Shown: positions 26,991 through 34,891 of the stretch, one piece after another | Layout of the letters: each line of letters starts with the position of its first letter | Position numbering within the stretch: position 1 is the stretch's first letter | Origin: an uncultured Pseudohongiella sp. | GTDB lineage: Bacteria; Pseudomonadota; Gammaproteobacteria; Pseudomonadales; Pseudohongiellaceae | NCBI GenBank assembly: GCA_902537815.1 | Contig: CACBCS010000003.1 | Span: forward strand, 1 to 64,000 | Direction: 5' to 3' | DNA length: 64,000 nucleotides | Position numbers and translations under genes: made by a program | The notes under the pieces: model-generated | The model's database searches: none | Seen by the model: only the letters and a program-made list of their open reading frames with translations | What the model was told of the DNA's origin: nothing

Positions 26991-28624
26991 AACATGCAAC
27001 AGCCCTGCTTGTAAGCGTACTAATGGCTGCCATCGCGGGCGCACAGGAAGATCAATTCTCTACGGTAATCACTCCCGCCTTTTCGCCTATAACCTGGGAG
27101 AGACTGGTAGACGCCCGCAATGAGCCCAATAACTGGCTGATGTACTCCGGCACATTGGACAGTCAGCGCTACAGCCTGCTCGACAGTATTAACATCGACA
27201 ACGTTGGCCAACTGGAAATGAAATGGGCGTACCAGATTCCGGTTATTGACCGGGCTGAAACAGTCCCCCTGGTCGTTGACGGCATTATGTTTATCACCGA
27301 AGCCCCCTCGAACGTCGTCGCTGTCGACGCTCGCACGGGACGGGAGTACTGGCGTTATGATCATGAAATGCCTGACGATCTCCGAATCTGCTGTGGGCGA
27401 AATAATCGCGGCGTGGCCATCCTCGGAGAAACACTTTTTATGTCGACCCTTGATGCCCATCTTGTTGCGATCGATGCGCGCACCGGCAACCTCCTCTGGG
27501 ACACCGAAGTGGCGCCTCATGACAGCGGCTACAGCAAAACCGCCGCCCCGCTCATTGTCAAAGACAAGGTGGTCACGGGAATCGCTGGAGGCGAGTTTGG
27601 CATTCGCGGCTTCATCGACGCTTACGACCCGGCTACCGGTGAACGTGAATGGCGAACCTATGTCATTCCCGGCCCCGGTGAGTTTGGCAACGACACCTGG
27701 TCCGACGACTCCTGGAAAACCGGGGGCGCTGCCACCTGGATAACCGGCTCCTATGATGCTGATCTGAACCAGATCTATTGGGGAACGGGCAACCCCGGAC
27801 CGGACTGGAATGGTGACGTCAGGCTCGGGGACAATCTGTATTCAGACTCCGTGGTAGCGCTGGACGGAGACAGCGGCGAAATCGTATGGCATTTCCAGTT
27901 CACCCCGCACGACGTGCATGACTATGATTCGATACAGGTTCCGATTCTGACTGACATCGAATTTAACGGTCGCCAGCGTCAGGTGATGATGTGGGCGAAT
28001 CGTAACGGGTTCTACTACACGCTCGACAGAAGCAACGGAGAGTTTTTAATCGGCAAACCCTATGCCGCACAAACGTGGGCGCAGGGTTTGGATCCGGTGA
28101 CCGGACGACCCATTCGGGTGCCCGGAATGGCGCCCACCTACGAAGGCATCATGGTGTCACCACCCATCGTTGGAGCCACTAACTGGTATTCTCCGGGCTA
28201 CAGTCAGGACACCGGATTGTTTTACGTGACTTCGTTTGACGGCGAGCAGGAATTCTTCAAGCGCGATGAAGATTACGAGGAAGGTGAACGCTTTACCGGT
28301 GGCGGAGGTCGCTACACTTCACCTATGGATGCGTTTCACAGCTCAATCAGAGCCATCAATCCTGAAACCGCCGAAATCGAATGGGAGTTCCCGATTATGC
28401 CCCGCTCTTCAGCAGGCATCACGACAACAGCTGGAGGTCTGGTTTTTACCGGTAGTGCTGACGGTTATTTTTTCGCGTTGGATGCAAGTTCCGGCGAGGA
28501 ATTGTGGAACATCTCTCTCGGCCGCAGAGTCCATGCCGCACCGATGACTTTTGCCGTGGACGGCGAGCAGTTTGTCACCATCGCCTCAGGCAATGTGGTG
28601 TACACCTTCGGGTTACGCGACTGA
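26987..28624 (+). CDS. PQQ-dependent alcohol dehydrogenase-like quinoprotein
   Basis: An exported eight-bladed beta-propeller dehydrogenase oxidising an alcohol or similar substrate, and passing electrons to cytochrome c. Seen: a signal peptide (residues 1-19), W-x-x-Y-x-G (NWLMYSGTLDSQRYS), the adjacent disulfide pair Cys135-Cys136 (RICCGRNNRG), Glu in GGEFGIRGF, Asn in GTGNPGPDW, and catalytic Asp312 in TPHDVHDYDS. Asp314 two residues later gives the D-x-D pattern linked to lanthanide use in this superfamily. 545 aa lacks a C-terminal haem domain, consistent with the separate coupled cytochrome gene. Substrate unknown. Confidence 0.9.
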   Translation: MKHATALLVSVLMAAIAGAQEDQFSTVITPAFSPITWERLVDARNEPNNWLMYSGTLDSQRYSLLDSINIDNVGQLEMKWAYQIPVIDRAETVPLVVDGIMFITEAPSNVVAVDARTGREYWRYDHEMPDDLRICCGRNNRGVAILGETLFMSTLDAHLVAIDARTGNLLWDTEVAPHDSGYSKTAAPLIVKDKVVTGIAGGEFGIRGFIDAYDPATGEREWRTYVIPGPGEFGNDTWSDDSWKTGGAATWITGSYDADLNQIYWGTGNPGPDWNGDVRLGDNLYSDSVVALDGDSGEIVWHFQFTPHDVHDYDSIQVPILTDIEFNGRQRQVMMWANRNGFYYTLDRSNGEFLIGKPYAAQTWAQGLDPVTGRPIRVPGMAPTYEGIMVSPPIVGATNWYSPGYSQDTGLFYVTSFDGEQEFFKRDEDYEEGERFTGGGGRYTSPMDAFHSSIRAINPETAEIEWEFPIMPRSSAGITTTAGGLVFTGSADGYFFALDASSGEELWNISLGRRVHAAPMTFAVDGEQFVTIASGNVVYTFGLRD

Positions 28625-28697
28625 AGAAGGGTACTCGGCCAGCGTCGGTAGTAGCACTCTGTCTAGGCTGGTTTGCCTGAGGATCGCTGACAGCCAT

Positions 28698-29558
28698 TCA
28701 CAGATAGGGAGCGATCAGCTCATCACTGACTGACCAGAGTTTCGCCGCTGCTTCATCAGTTGCAAACTCAGCGGTTCGGCGTTTTCGGCGGTCAAAAAAA
28801 TAACTTCCTGCCGCGCCAAGTACAGCATCATCGTCTGAGCTGGCCAGCCAAATAAAGGTATCAGCCCCTTTTTCAACAGGCCACATGAACGGATAGATCA
28901 GCAGGCCAAGCAATCTGGCCAACACGCCCCCTTTGCTCCAGATCGAAGTTCGCACCGCGCCCGGATGAAATGAACTCGCTATCAGGTTCGAGTGGCTATA
29001 TCGCTTGTGGAGTTCTCTGGCAGTCAAAAGATTCATCAGCTTACTGCGACCATAGGCTTTCAGCGTACTGTAATTGTGTTCTAGCTCCAGATCATCAAAA
29101 TCGAGAGGGCTGTTTCGGTGCCCCAGTGAGCTGGTAAAAACAACCCGCGCCGGGCCGGACTGACAGGCGAGCAAGCTCGGCATCAGTTTTCTGGTTAACA
29201 GGAAACCACTCAGGTGGTTGACCGCGAAGGTCAGCTCAAACCCCTCAGCCGTAAGTTGACGACTGGCGTTTGCGCCACCGGCGTTATTGCACAAGACGTG
29301 TATCTCCGCATACTGCTCTGCGAGGCGATCAGCTAGCGCAGAAACGCTTTGCATCGAACTGAAGTCGGCAATCTCCAGGCGAACACGGTCGTGCCCGGCC
29401 GATGCGATGATTCGGGCCTGTGCTGCCCGACCTTTGTCAGGACTACGGCAAACCAGCACCACCTCGGCCCCTTTTTCAGCGAAGCGCTGAGCTGCATTGA
29501 ATCCGATACCAGAGTTTGCACCAGTGACGACATAAACTTTCTCTGCGAGCGCATTCAT
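28698..29558 (-). CDS. Short-chain dehydrogenase/reductase (retinol dehydrogenase-like)
   Basis: NAD(P)-dependent oxidoreductase with VVTGANSGIG (residues 10-19 from the chosen start), LCNNAGG, TSSLGHRN and the catalytic YGRSK. 286 aa with an extended C-terminus resembles the RDH/WWOX-like SDR subgroup. The start at 29558 (MNALAEKVYVVTG) is preferred over in-frame codons further up because a GGAG site precedes it and the SDR fold begins at once. Divergent from the AhpD-like gene. Substrate unknown. Confidence 0.88.
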   Translation of the reverse strand: MNALAEKVYVVTGANSGIGFNAAQRFAEKGAEVVLVCRSPDKGRAAQARIIASAGHDRVRLEIADFSSMQSVSALADRLAEQYAEIHVLCNNAGGANASRQLTAEGFELTFAVNHLSGFLLTRKLMPSLLACQSGPARVVFTSSLGHRNSPLDFDDLELEHNYSTLKAYGRSKLMNLLTARELHKRYSHSNLIASSFHPGAVRTSIWSKGGVLARLLGLLIYPFMWPVEKGADTFIWLASSDDDAVLGAAGSYFFDRRKRRTAEFATDEAAAKLWSVSDELIAPYL

Positions 29559-29862
29559 GGCCTTCTCCGCCTCTAACAACCCTCGCCGGGCAAAAAATTG
29601 CACGGCTCCATTTCATCCGCAACGATGGAGCGATATCCTCAGTCTAAGCGACAAGAACATCCGGGCCAACCCACCTGAGCGCGGCTTGCCGGCGCCGATG
29701 TTGCCTGGGTCAGACTCTGTTAGACTTAAACCGTCGAGACGCTCGCCTGATCGACCCCGACAACCGAAACCGAGCGGAAGCGAGCTTGCAGCCACCGGAT
29801 CCCCCGCGCTCTCGAGGCCGTGGCCGGGCGGAAGACCAACAGATCATCTACTGGAATATTCA

Positions 29863-30435
29863 ATGAAGCCCAAGCACCCAATCGCGCTCTTTCCCGTTCC
29901 TGTCCTCGAAGACATCGAACCCGACATCCGCGAGCGAATACTCAGAGTACAGGAAAAAAGCGGCTTTATTCCCAATATCTTTCTGGCTCTGGCAGGCAGG
30001 CCTGCCGAGTTCAGAGCATTTTTCGACTATCACGACGCCCTGATGGACAGCGAAAGCAACCTGACGAAAGGCGAGCGGGAAATGATCGTGGTGACAACCT
30101 CCGGTCTAAATCAGTGTCTGTATTGTGTCGTTGCGCACGGTGCGATACTCAGGATCAGGGAAAAGAACCCTACCCTCTCTGATCAATTGGCCACGAATTA
30201 CCGCAAGGCGGATATCACCCCTAAACAGCGGGCGATGCTCGATTATGCCGTGAAAGTTTCACGAGCCGCGCATGAAATCACCGAGCAAGATCACGCTCCG
30301 TTGCGAGCTGAGGGCTTTTCTCAGGATGACATCTGGCAGATCGGTGCCATCTCGGCGTTCTTCGCCATGTCCAATCGAATAGCCAACATGACTTCGCTGC
30401 AGCCTAACGACGAATTCTATGGTATGGCCAGATAG
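29863..30435 (+). CDS. Peroxidase-related AhpD/CMD-family protein
   Basis: A 190-aa all-helical carboxymuconolactone-decarboxylase-fold protein. It has the redox motif CLYCVVAHG: Cys85 and Cys88, then His92, the C-x2-C-x3-H pattern of AhpD-like alkylhydroperoxidases. KSGFIPNIF near residue 35 is typical of the uncharacterised peroxidase-related subfamily. The start is taken at the ATG at 29863, because upstream in-frame sequence is low-quality and Arg/Pro-rich. No AhpC partner is near. Confidence 0.85.
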   Translation: MKPKHPIALFPVPVLEDIEPDIRERILRVQEKSGFIPNIFLALAGRPAEFRAFFDYHDALMDSESNLTKGEREMIVVTTSGLNQCLYCVVAHGAILRIREKNPTLSDQLATNYRKADITPKQRAMLDYAVKVSRAAHEITEQDHAPLRAEGFSQDDIWQIGAISAFFAMSNRIANMTSLQPNDEFYGMAR

Positions 30436-30515
30436 CTCAATTTAGGTGTGATAAAATCTGAACGCCAGCGAGCGGCGTCTAAATCCAGCACTCAGCCAGG
30501 ATCGGAAACAGAAGT

Positions 30516-31325
30516 ATGAACACGCCTCCAGCACCACTGCAAATTCTCTCTCTCAACGATGCAGAAGATTCTGAAAACCGAATCCACAGCGACGAGGTAG
30601 CCAGGCGCTATGGCTTTTCCAGCGCCCTGGTCAGCGGCGTCAATCTCTTCGGATACCTGACCCAACCCCTTGTCAGGCATTACGGCGAACAATTTCTCCA
30701 TCGAGGCATGATGGATGTCGTCTTTCTGAAACCGGCGTATCAGAACGACCTGCTGACTCTCCGAAGCGAAAGCCTCGGACAAGAATCCAGCAGTCGGAGT
30801 CACGTTACCTGCGCCTACAATGAACAGGGGACACTTCTCGCCAAGCTGGAAAGCTGGTTGCCTGCTGAACTTCCTGCGATCAACACCCTCGCCGACAGCA
30901 AACCGGGGAAGGAGCTCGGTGTCCGTCCGGAAATCAGTGACCAGACGATTCAAGTAAACCGTCCTGGCCCACTGCTACACTGGAGACCGAAAGCTGAAGA
31001 CAACGCAGCCCATGTATCAGTTCAGCGTGATCAGTCACCCATTTATCGGGGCGAAGACAGCCATGTGCATCCTTACTATCTGCTGGAGATGTGTAATGCT
31101 GCACTCAAAAACATGTACCTGATGCCGGCCTGGGTGCACACAGCCAGCAAGTTGACTCTGAGAGACTCTGTCCGTGTGGGACGAAGCTATCAAATCAAAG
31201 CCATACCAACAAGAAAATGGGTTTACAAAAGGCATGAGTTCATTTCCCTGTACCTGGTCTTCCACTGCGATAACGCCGTAGTTCTTGAAGTCGAACACAC
31301 CGCGATCTACAAACTGGCTGACTGA
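30516..31325 (+). CDS. Hotdog-fold protein, MaoC-like, function unknown
   Basis: A 269-aa cytoplasmic protein. The N-terminal ~130 residues resemble a MaoC/hotdog domain (HSDEVARRYGFSSALVSGVNLFGYL is the helix-turn of the fold; only part is essential). A second hotdog-like half (MYLMPAWVHTASKLTLRDSVRVG to the end) suggests a double hotdog. The usual catalytic D-x4-H of hydratases is not clearly present in the first half. It converges on, and overlaps by 19 bases, a genuine MaoC gene on the other strand. Function not assigned. Confidence 0.7.
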   Translation: MNTPPAPLQILSLNDAEDSENRIHSDEVARRYGFSSALVSGVNLFGYLTQPLVRHYGEQFLHRGMMDVVFLKPAYQNDLLTLRSESLGQESSSRSHVTCAYNEQGTLLAKLESWLPAELPAINTLADSKPGKELGVRPEISDQTIQVNRPGPLLHWRPKAEDNAAHVSVQRDQSPIYRGEDSHVHPYYLLEMCNAALKNMYLMPAWVHTASKLTLRDSVRVGRSYQIKAIPTRKWVYKRHEFISLYLVFHCDNAVVLEVEHTAIYKLAD

Positions 31326-31816
31326 TCGGTCGGTCGCTTTCTGACAAGCATTTTCTGCTCACCCTCCATCACTAGTTCCCCCTCTTGATTGTGAACGGTC
31401 GTTTTCAGACGAATCACTCCCGTCGTCTTTCCGGGGATAAGCTCAATGATCTCAAGCGAAGGGTAAACGGTATCTCCGCGATAAACCGGTTTTAAAAATT
31501 TGCTGCTTTGCTCTACGAGCCCGATGAGGCTGTCTTCGAGCACATGGGGCAGCATCCCGGCGCCGGGCGCGGTTTGCATCGCAATCTGAAAACCATGCGC
31601 GACCATTTCCCGATGCCCCTTGCGCCGACAGTACTCCACATCATAGTGGATCGGATGATTGTCACCGGAGGCCAACTGAAAGGCTGCAAAATTGGCATCA
31701 CCCAGAGTTCGTGATGGGTTATTGAAGCGCTGACCAAGAGTTAGGTCTTCAAAGTAGTGAGACTCCGACAGAACATGCTGGGCAGGATCAAAACCTGACA
31801 CAGAAGATTGGCTCAT
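31307..31816 (-). CDS. MaoC family dehydratase
   Basis: A hotdog-fold enoyl-CoA hydratase-like protein of 169 aa. The hydratase-2 signature is visible as LASGDNHPIHYD (catalytic Asp and His), then GFQIAM and the hotdog strand FLKPVYRGDTVYPSLEI. The start at 31816 has GAGGAA upstream and removes a five-residue extension. Its 3' end overlaps the convergent hotdog gene. It probably handles CoA or ACP thioesters; the pathway is unknown. Confidence 0.88.
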   Translation of the reverse strand: MSQSSVSGFDPAQHVLSESHYFEDLTLGQRFNNPSRTLGDANFAAFQLASGDNHPIHYDVEYCRRKGHREMVAHGFQIAMQTAPGAGMLPHVLEDSLIGLVEQSSKFLKPVYRGDTVYPSLEIIELIPGKTTGVIRLKTTVHNQEGELVMEGEQKMLVRKRPTDQSASL

Positions 31817-31971
31817 AAGATTTCCTCGCATTAAACCACACAGCCTGAGTGGCTGATCTATTGTACGCAGTTCAGCGACTCGATGAACGCAGCAACAAGT
31901 TCATGCCCGTCTGGCTGACAGCGGGTACAAAGTGTTAACCTGACAGCGAAAATTTTACGGAGTCCTAGCTC

Positions 31972-33333
31972 ATGCGAATCCTTACCTGCACGCCACCCTG
32001 GCTCGGTTTAGCGCTCAGCCTGACTCTCAGCCTTGCCGCCCGCAGCGGATATGCCGATGAATTGAAAGATCGTATTCTTTCCCTCAGGGAACGGGCTGAA
32101 ATCACCAATCAAATTATGGAGGACAGACTTAACACCGTCGTGCCGCAAGTCATGCGTGCTGCTCGGATAGACGCCTGGGTACTGATCGCCAGAGAGTACA
32201 ATGAAGACCCGATCGTAAAAACCATGCTGCCGGCGACCTGGCTCAATGCAAGACGACGAACGGTACTGATGTTCATCGACCAGGGTCCCGAGCTTGGCGT
32301 CGCACGTATGGCTGTGGCCCGGTACCCGGTCGGCGATCTGTTCCCAGGCGTCTGGAACCCGGAACAGCAGCCTGACCAATATGAGAGGATTGCACAGATT
32401 CTCGATGAAGCAGATCCTGACCGCATAGCCCTGAACTACTCGGATGTTTATGCGTTAGCCGACGGCCTGACCTATTCGGAGCAGCGGGATTTCCTTCAGG
32501 CTCTGCCGCTGCGCTTACGCGACCGGGTTGTCTCCAGCGAAGCGGTAGCCGTGGGCTGGCTGGAATCACGCACAGCCGCTGAGATGACCACCTATAAGAC
32601 CGTCATGGAAATTGCCCACGGAATCATTGCAGAGGGATTCTCAAGCGACGTCATCACGCCGGGCGTGACCTCCACCGAAGACCTCGAATGGTGGTTTCGA
32701 CAACGGGTCAATGACCTCGGATTGCAGACCTGGTTCCACACCAGCATTGAAGTCGAGCGCTCCGACCGATCGAAACAGGAGATCGCAGCAAACAATCTGG
32801 ATCCCAGTCTGCTTATGCGTGGCGATCATGTTCATATCGATTTTGGCATCAGCTATCTGAACCTGCAGACAGACACTCAGCAAAATGCCTATATCCTTCG
32901 AGAAGGGGAGATGGATGTTCCGGCCTCGCTGCAACTGGCACTTCAAAAAGGCAATGAACTTCAGGATATTCTGACCAGCAATTTTCAGGTAGGCAGAACA
33001 GGGAATGACATCCTACTTCGCACGAGACAGCAGGCGCTGGAACGAGGCATCGGCCCCATCATTTATACCCACCCCATTGGTCTGCATGGGCACGCTGCCG
33101 GTACCACCATAGGCATGTGGGACAAGCAGGAAGGCGTTCCCGGATCCGGAGACTACGCCATGCAGCCGAATACAGCTTATTCCATCGAATTGACTGCGCT
33201 GGTAGAAATACCGGAATGGAGCCGAGAACCCATGCGTATGAAACTGGAGGAAGACGGTTTCTTTGATGGCCGGCAGTTCAAGTATATCGCTCCACGACAA
33301 ACCGAGTATCACATCATACGGCCGGCCAATTGA
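31972..33333 (+). CDS. Secreted M24 family metallopeptidase (Xaa-Pro aminopeptidase-like)
   Basis: A signal peptide of about 28 residues (ending GYADE) is followed by a creatinase-N-type domain and a pita-bread catalytic domain. Metal ligands are seen as HIDFGISYLNLQTDTQ (two Asp), HPIGLHGHAAG (His), YSIELTALVE (Glu) and the late Glu in the KLEEDGFF block. A CGGAGT ribosome site precedes the ATG. 453 aa is usual. It ends five bases from the convergent amidohydrolase. Both are exported peptide/amide-type hydrolases. Likely periplasmic peptide processing (inference). Confidence 0.87.
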   Translation: MRILTCTPPWLGLALSLTLSLAARSGYADELKDRILSLRERAEITNQIMEDRLNTVVPQVMRAARIDAWVLIAREYNEDPIVKTMLPATWLNARRRTVLMFIDQGPELGVARMAVARYPVGDLFPGVWNPEQQPDQYERIAQILDEADPDRIALNYSDVYALADGLTYSEQRDFLQALPLRLRDRVVSSEAVAVGWLESRTAAEMTTYKTVMEIAHGIIAEGFSSDVITPGVTSTEDLEWWFRQRVNDLGLQTWFHTSIEVERSDRSKQEIAANNLDPSLLMRGDHVHIDFGISYLNLQTDTQQNAYILREGEMDVPASLQLALQKGNELQDILTSNFQVGRTGNDILLRTRQQALERGIGPIIYTHPIGLHGHAAGTTIGMWDKQEGVPGSGDYAMQPNTAYSIELTALVEIPEWSREPMRMKLEEDGFFDGRQFKYIAPRQTEYHIIRPAN

Positions 33334-33337
33334 GCGT

Positions 33338-34702
33338 TTATGGCGTTCGCGAAGCAATAGCAGACCGGTCAACTCGCTGGCCGTTCAGATAGACAGAGTG
33401 AATATCCCTCGTATTTCGGATATCTGAAGTAGGATCCGAGTTCAGAATCAGCAGGCTCGCCTGCTTGCCCGGTTCCAGCAGACCCAAGCCCCGCAGGCCC
33501 AGATGTTTGGCGGCAAGAGAAGTGCCCGAGCGCAGCGCGTCTATCGGACTCATGCCCAAGCGCACGTAGATCTCAAGCTCGCGGTGACCTGTATACCCAA
33601 ATGGATGTCCCGGCACCGCTCCTGCATCAGTGCCAAGCACGAGATCCAGATTCCCAGCCTCTATCCGTGCGAAGCCGGCGATGAGTTCGGATTCATTCGC
33701 TGCGTTGCGTTCAGGCCGCAGCTGACGTATCTCTGAAGCCGACAGAGATTCCCTGAGACCCTGTGACAAAAGCGGGGTCAGAAACTGGTCCTCGCCAATG
33801 GCTGCCCTGCGCAGTTCACCCAACCCGAGATTGGGTATCACAAAAACATCTGCCTGCACTGCCCGCTCGATCAGTTCATCCGTGAAATCACGGCCGATGC
33901 GTCCATGCAGAAACCCGTCTACGCCGGCACTGATGAGATCCGGCATGTCCGACGCACTCTGTTGATGCACAAACACTTTCAGGCCTGCTTCTCCGGCATA
34001 TTGGGCGACTGCCCTGTAGATTTCTGGCGCAAGCTTAGTCTGACTGCCACCTCTGTCATCCACCCAAATTTTGAGGAACTCAAACCCTTTTAGCGCCAAA
34101 TGTGTGACTGTCTGTCGTGCCGACTCGGGATCCGTAACACCGTAAAGTACCTGGTATCCAGTCCTTGCTTGCACCTGCGATGTCTGCTCGAGAAACTGAT
34201 TGTTAGGTCCCTCGCCGGGTGGAGCCATCCCCGCAGCGTAAAGAAATTCAGGCAGATTATTTCTCCTGCGCACTGTCGCCGCGAGCAACTGCGCAATTTC
34301 AGCAGGGTCACTGCCGGCTGAGAACACCGCGCCAAACCCGAAGTAGGCATATTGCTCAAGGTTGTCAGCCAGGTTTTCCAGATCGTAATTCTCAGCACCC
34401 CAGCTTTGCCGCGACTGGAAGCCAAGATGAGCATGGGCATCGATCAGAGCAGGCATCACCCATTTCCCCTGAAGGTCAACCACCAGTCCTGTGTCCGGCG
34501 GCGGCAAGTTTTCGCCCAGACTGACGATCAGTCCGTCTTCTATCAACAGATCATGGTTAGTGAGGACACTGCCATCCCCGATAATCAGGCTGGCGTCCTG
34601 AAACAGCATCTTGTTCTGCGCTTGCGCGCCACAAATCACGCCGGCTGCAATGCAAATGCCGAAAAACCAGGCATGGCTCCTGATCAATACACGAAAAGAC
34701 AT
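33338..34702 (-). CDS. Exported amidohydrolase (imidazolonepropionase/prolidase-like)
   Basis: A metal-dependent hydrolase of the amidohydrolase superfamily. The start is placed at 34702 (MSFRVLIRSHAW), which has GGGAGAG upstream and yields a signal peptide ending GAQAQ. Seen: DAHAHLGF (first metal His pair), LKIWVDD (Lys that may be carbamylated), VFVHQQSA and FLHGRIG (His ligands), GTDAGAVPGH (catalytic Asp) and the late LEPGKQASLLIL strand. 454 aa is typical of secreted prolidase-like members. Divergent from cofGH. Substrate unknown. Confidence 0.88.
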   Translation of the reverse strand: MSFRVLIRSHAWFFGICIAAGVICGAQAQNKMLFQDASLIIGDGSVLTNHDLLIEDGLIVSLGENLPPPDTGLVVDLQGKWVMPALIDAHAHLGFQSRQSWGAENYDLENLADNLEQYAYFGFGAVFSAGSDPAEIAQLLAATVRRRNNLPEFLYAAGMAPPGEGPNNQFLEQTSQVQARTGYQVLYGVTDPESARQTVTHLALKGFEFLKIWVDDRGGSQTKLAPEIYRAVAQYAGEAGLKVFVHQQSASDMPDLISAGVDGFLHGRIGRDFTDELIERAVQADVFVIPNLGLGELRRAAIGEDQFLTPLLSQGLRESLSASEIRQLRPERNAANESELIAGFARIEAGNLDLVLGTDAGAVPGHPFGYTGHRELEIYVRLGMSPIDALRSGTSLAAKHLGLRGLGLLEPGKQASLLILNSDPTSDIRNTRDIHSVYLNGQRVDRSAIASRTP

Positions 34703-34891
34703 GGTACTCTCCCTACCGGTGGTTTCAGTGGACGCTTTCCTGCCGCGCTTGCCCGGTTGGCGTCGGTGCAAGTGGCTTTGGGCTGTCGCAATTGTGTTTT
34801 TTGGGGCGAATCGGGTTCTCAACAGGTCATTCACCCTGCTACTCTTTGGCTAGCATCCTCATAATAAGCAATTTTCTTTGGGAACTCAGCA

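Noticed and set aside
28698-29603. Longer N-terminal form of the SDR (start at 29603)
   Set aside because: The extension has no ribosome site and precedes the normal SDR start; ATG 29558 has GGAG upstream.
33338-34834. Longer form of the amidohydrolase
   Set aside because: The 44 extra residues are Arg-rich and lack a signal sequence; ATG 34702 has GGGAGAG and gives a clear signal peptide.
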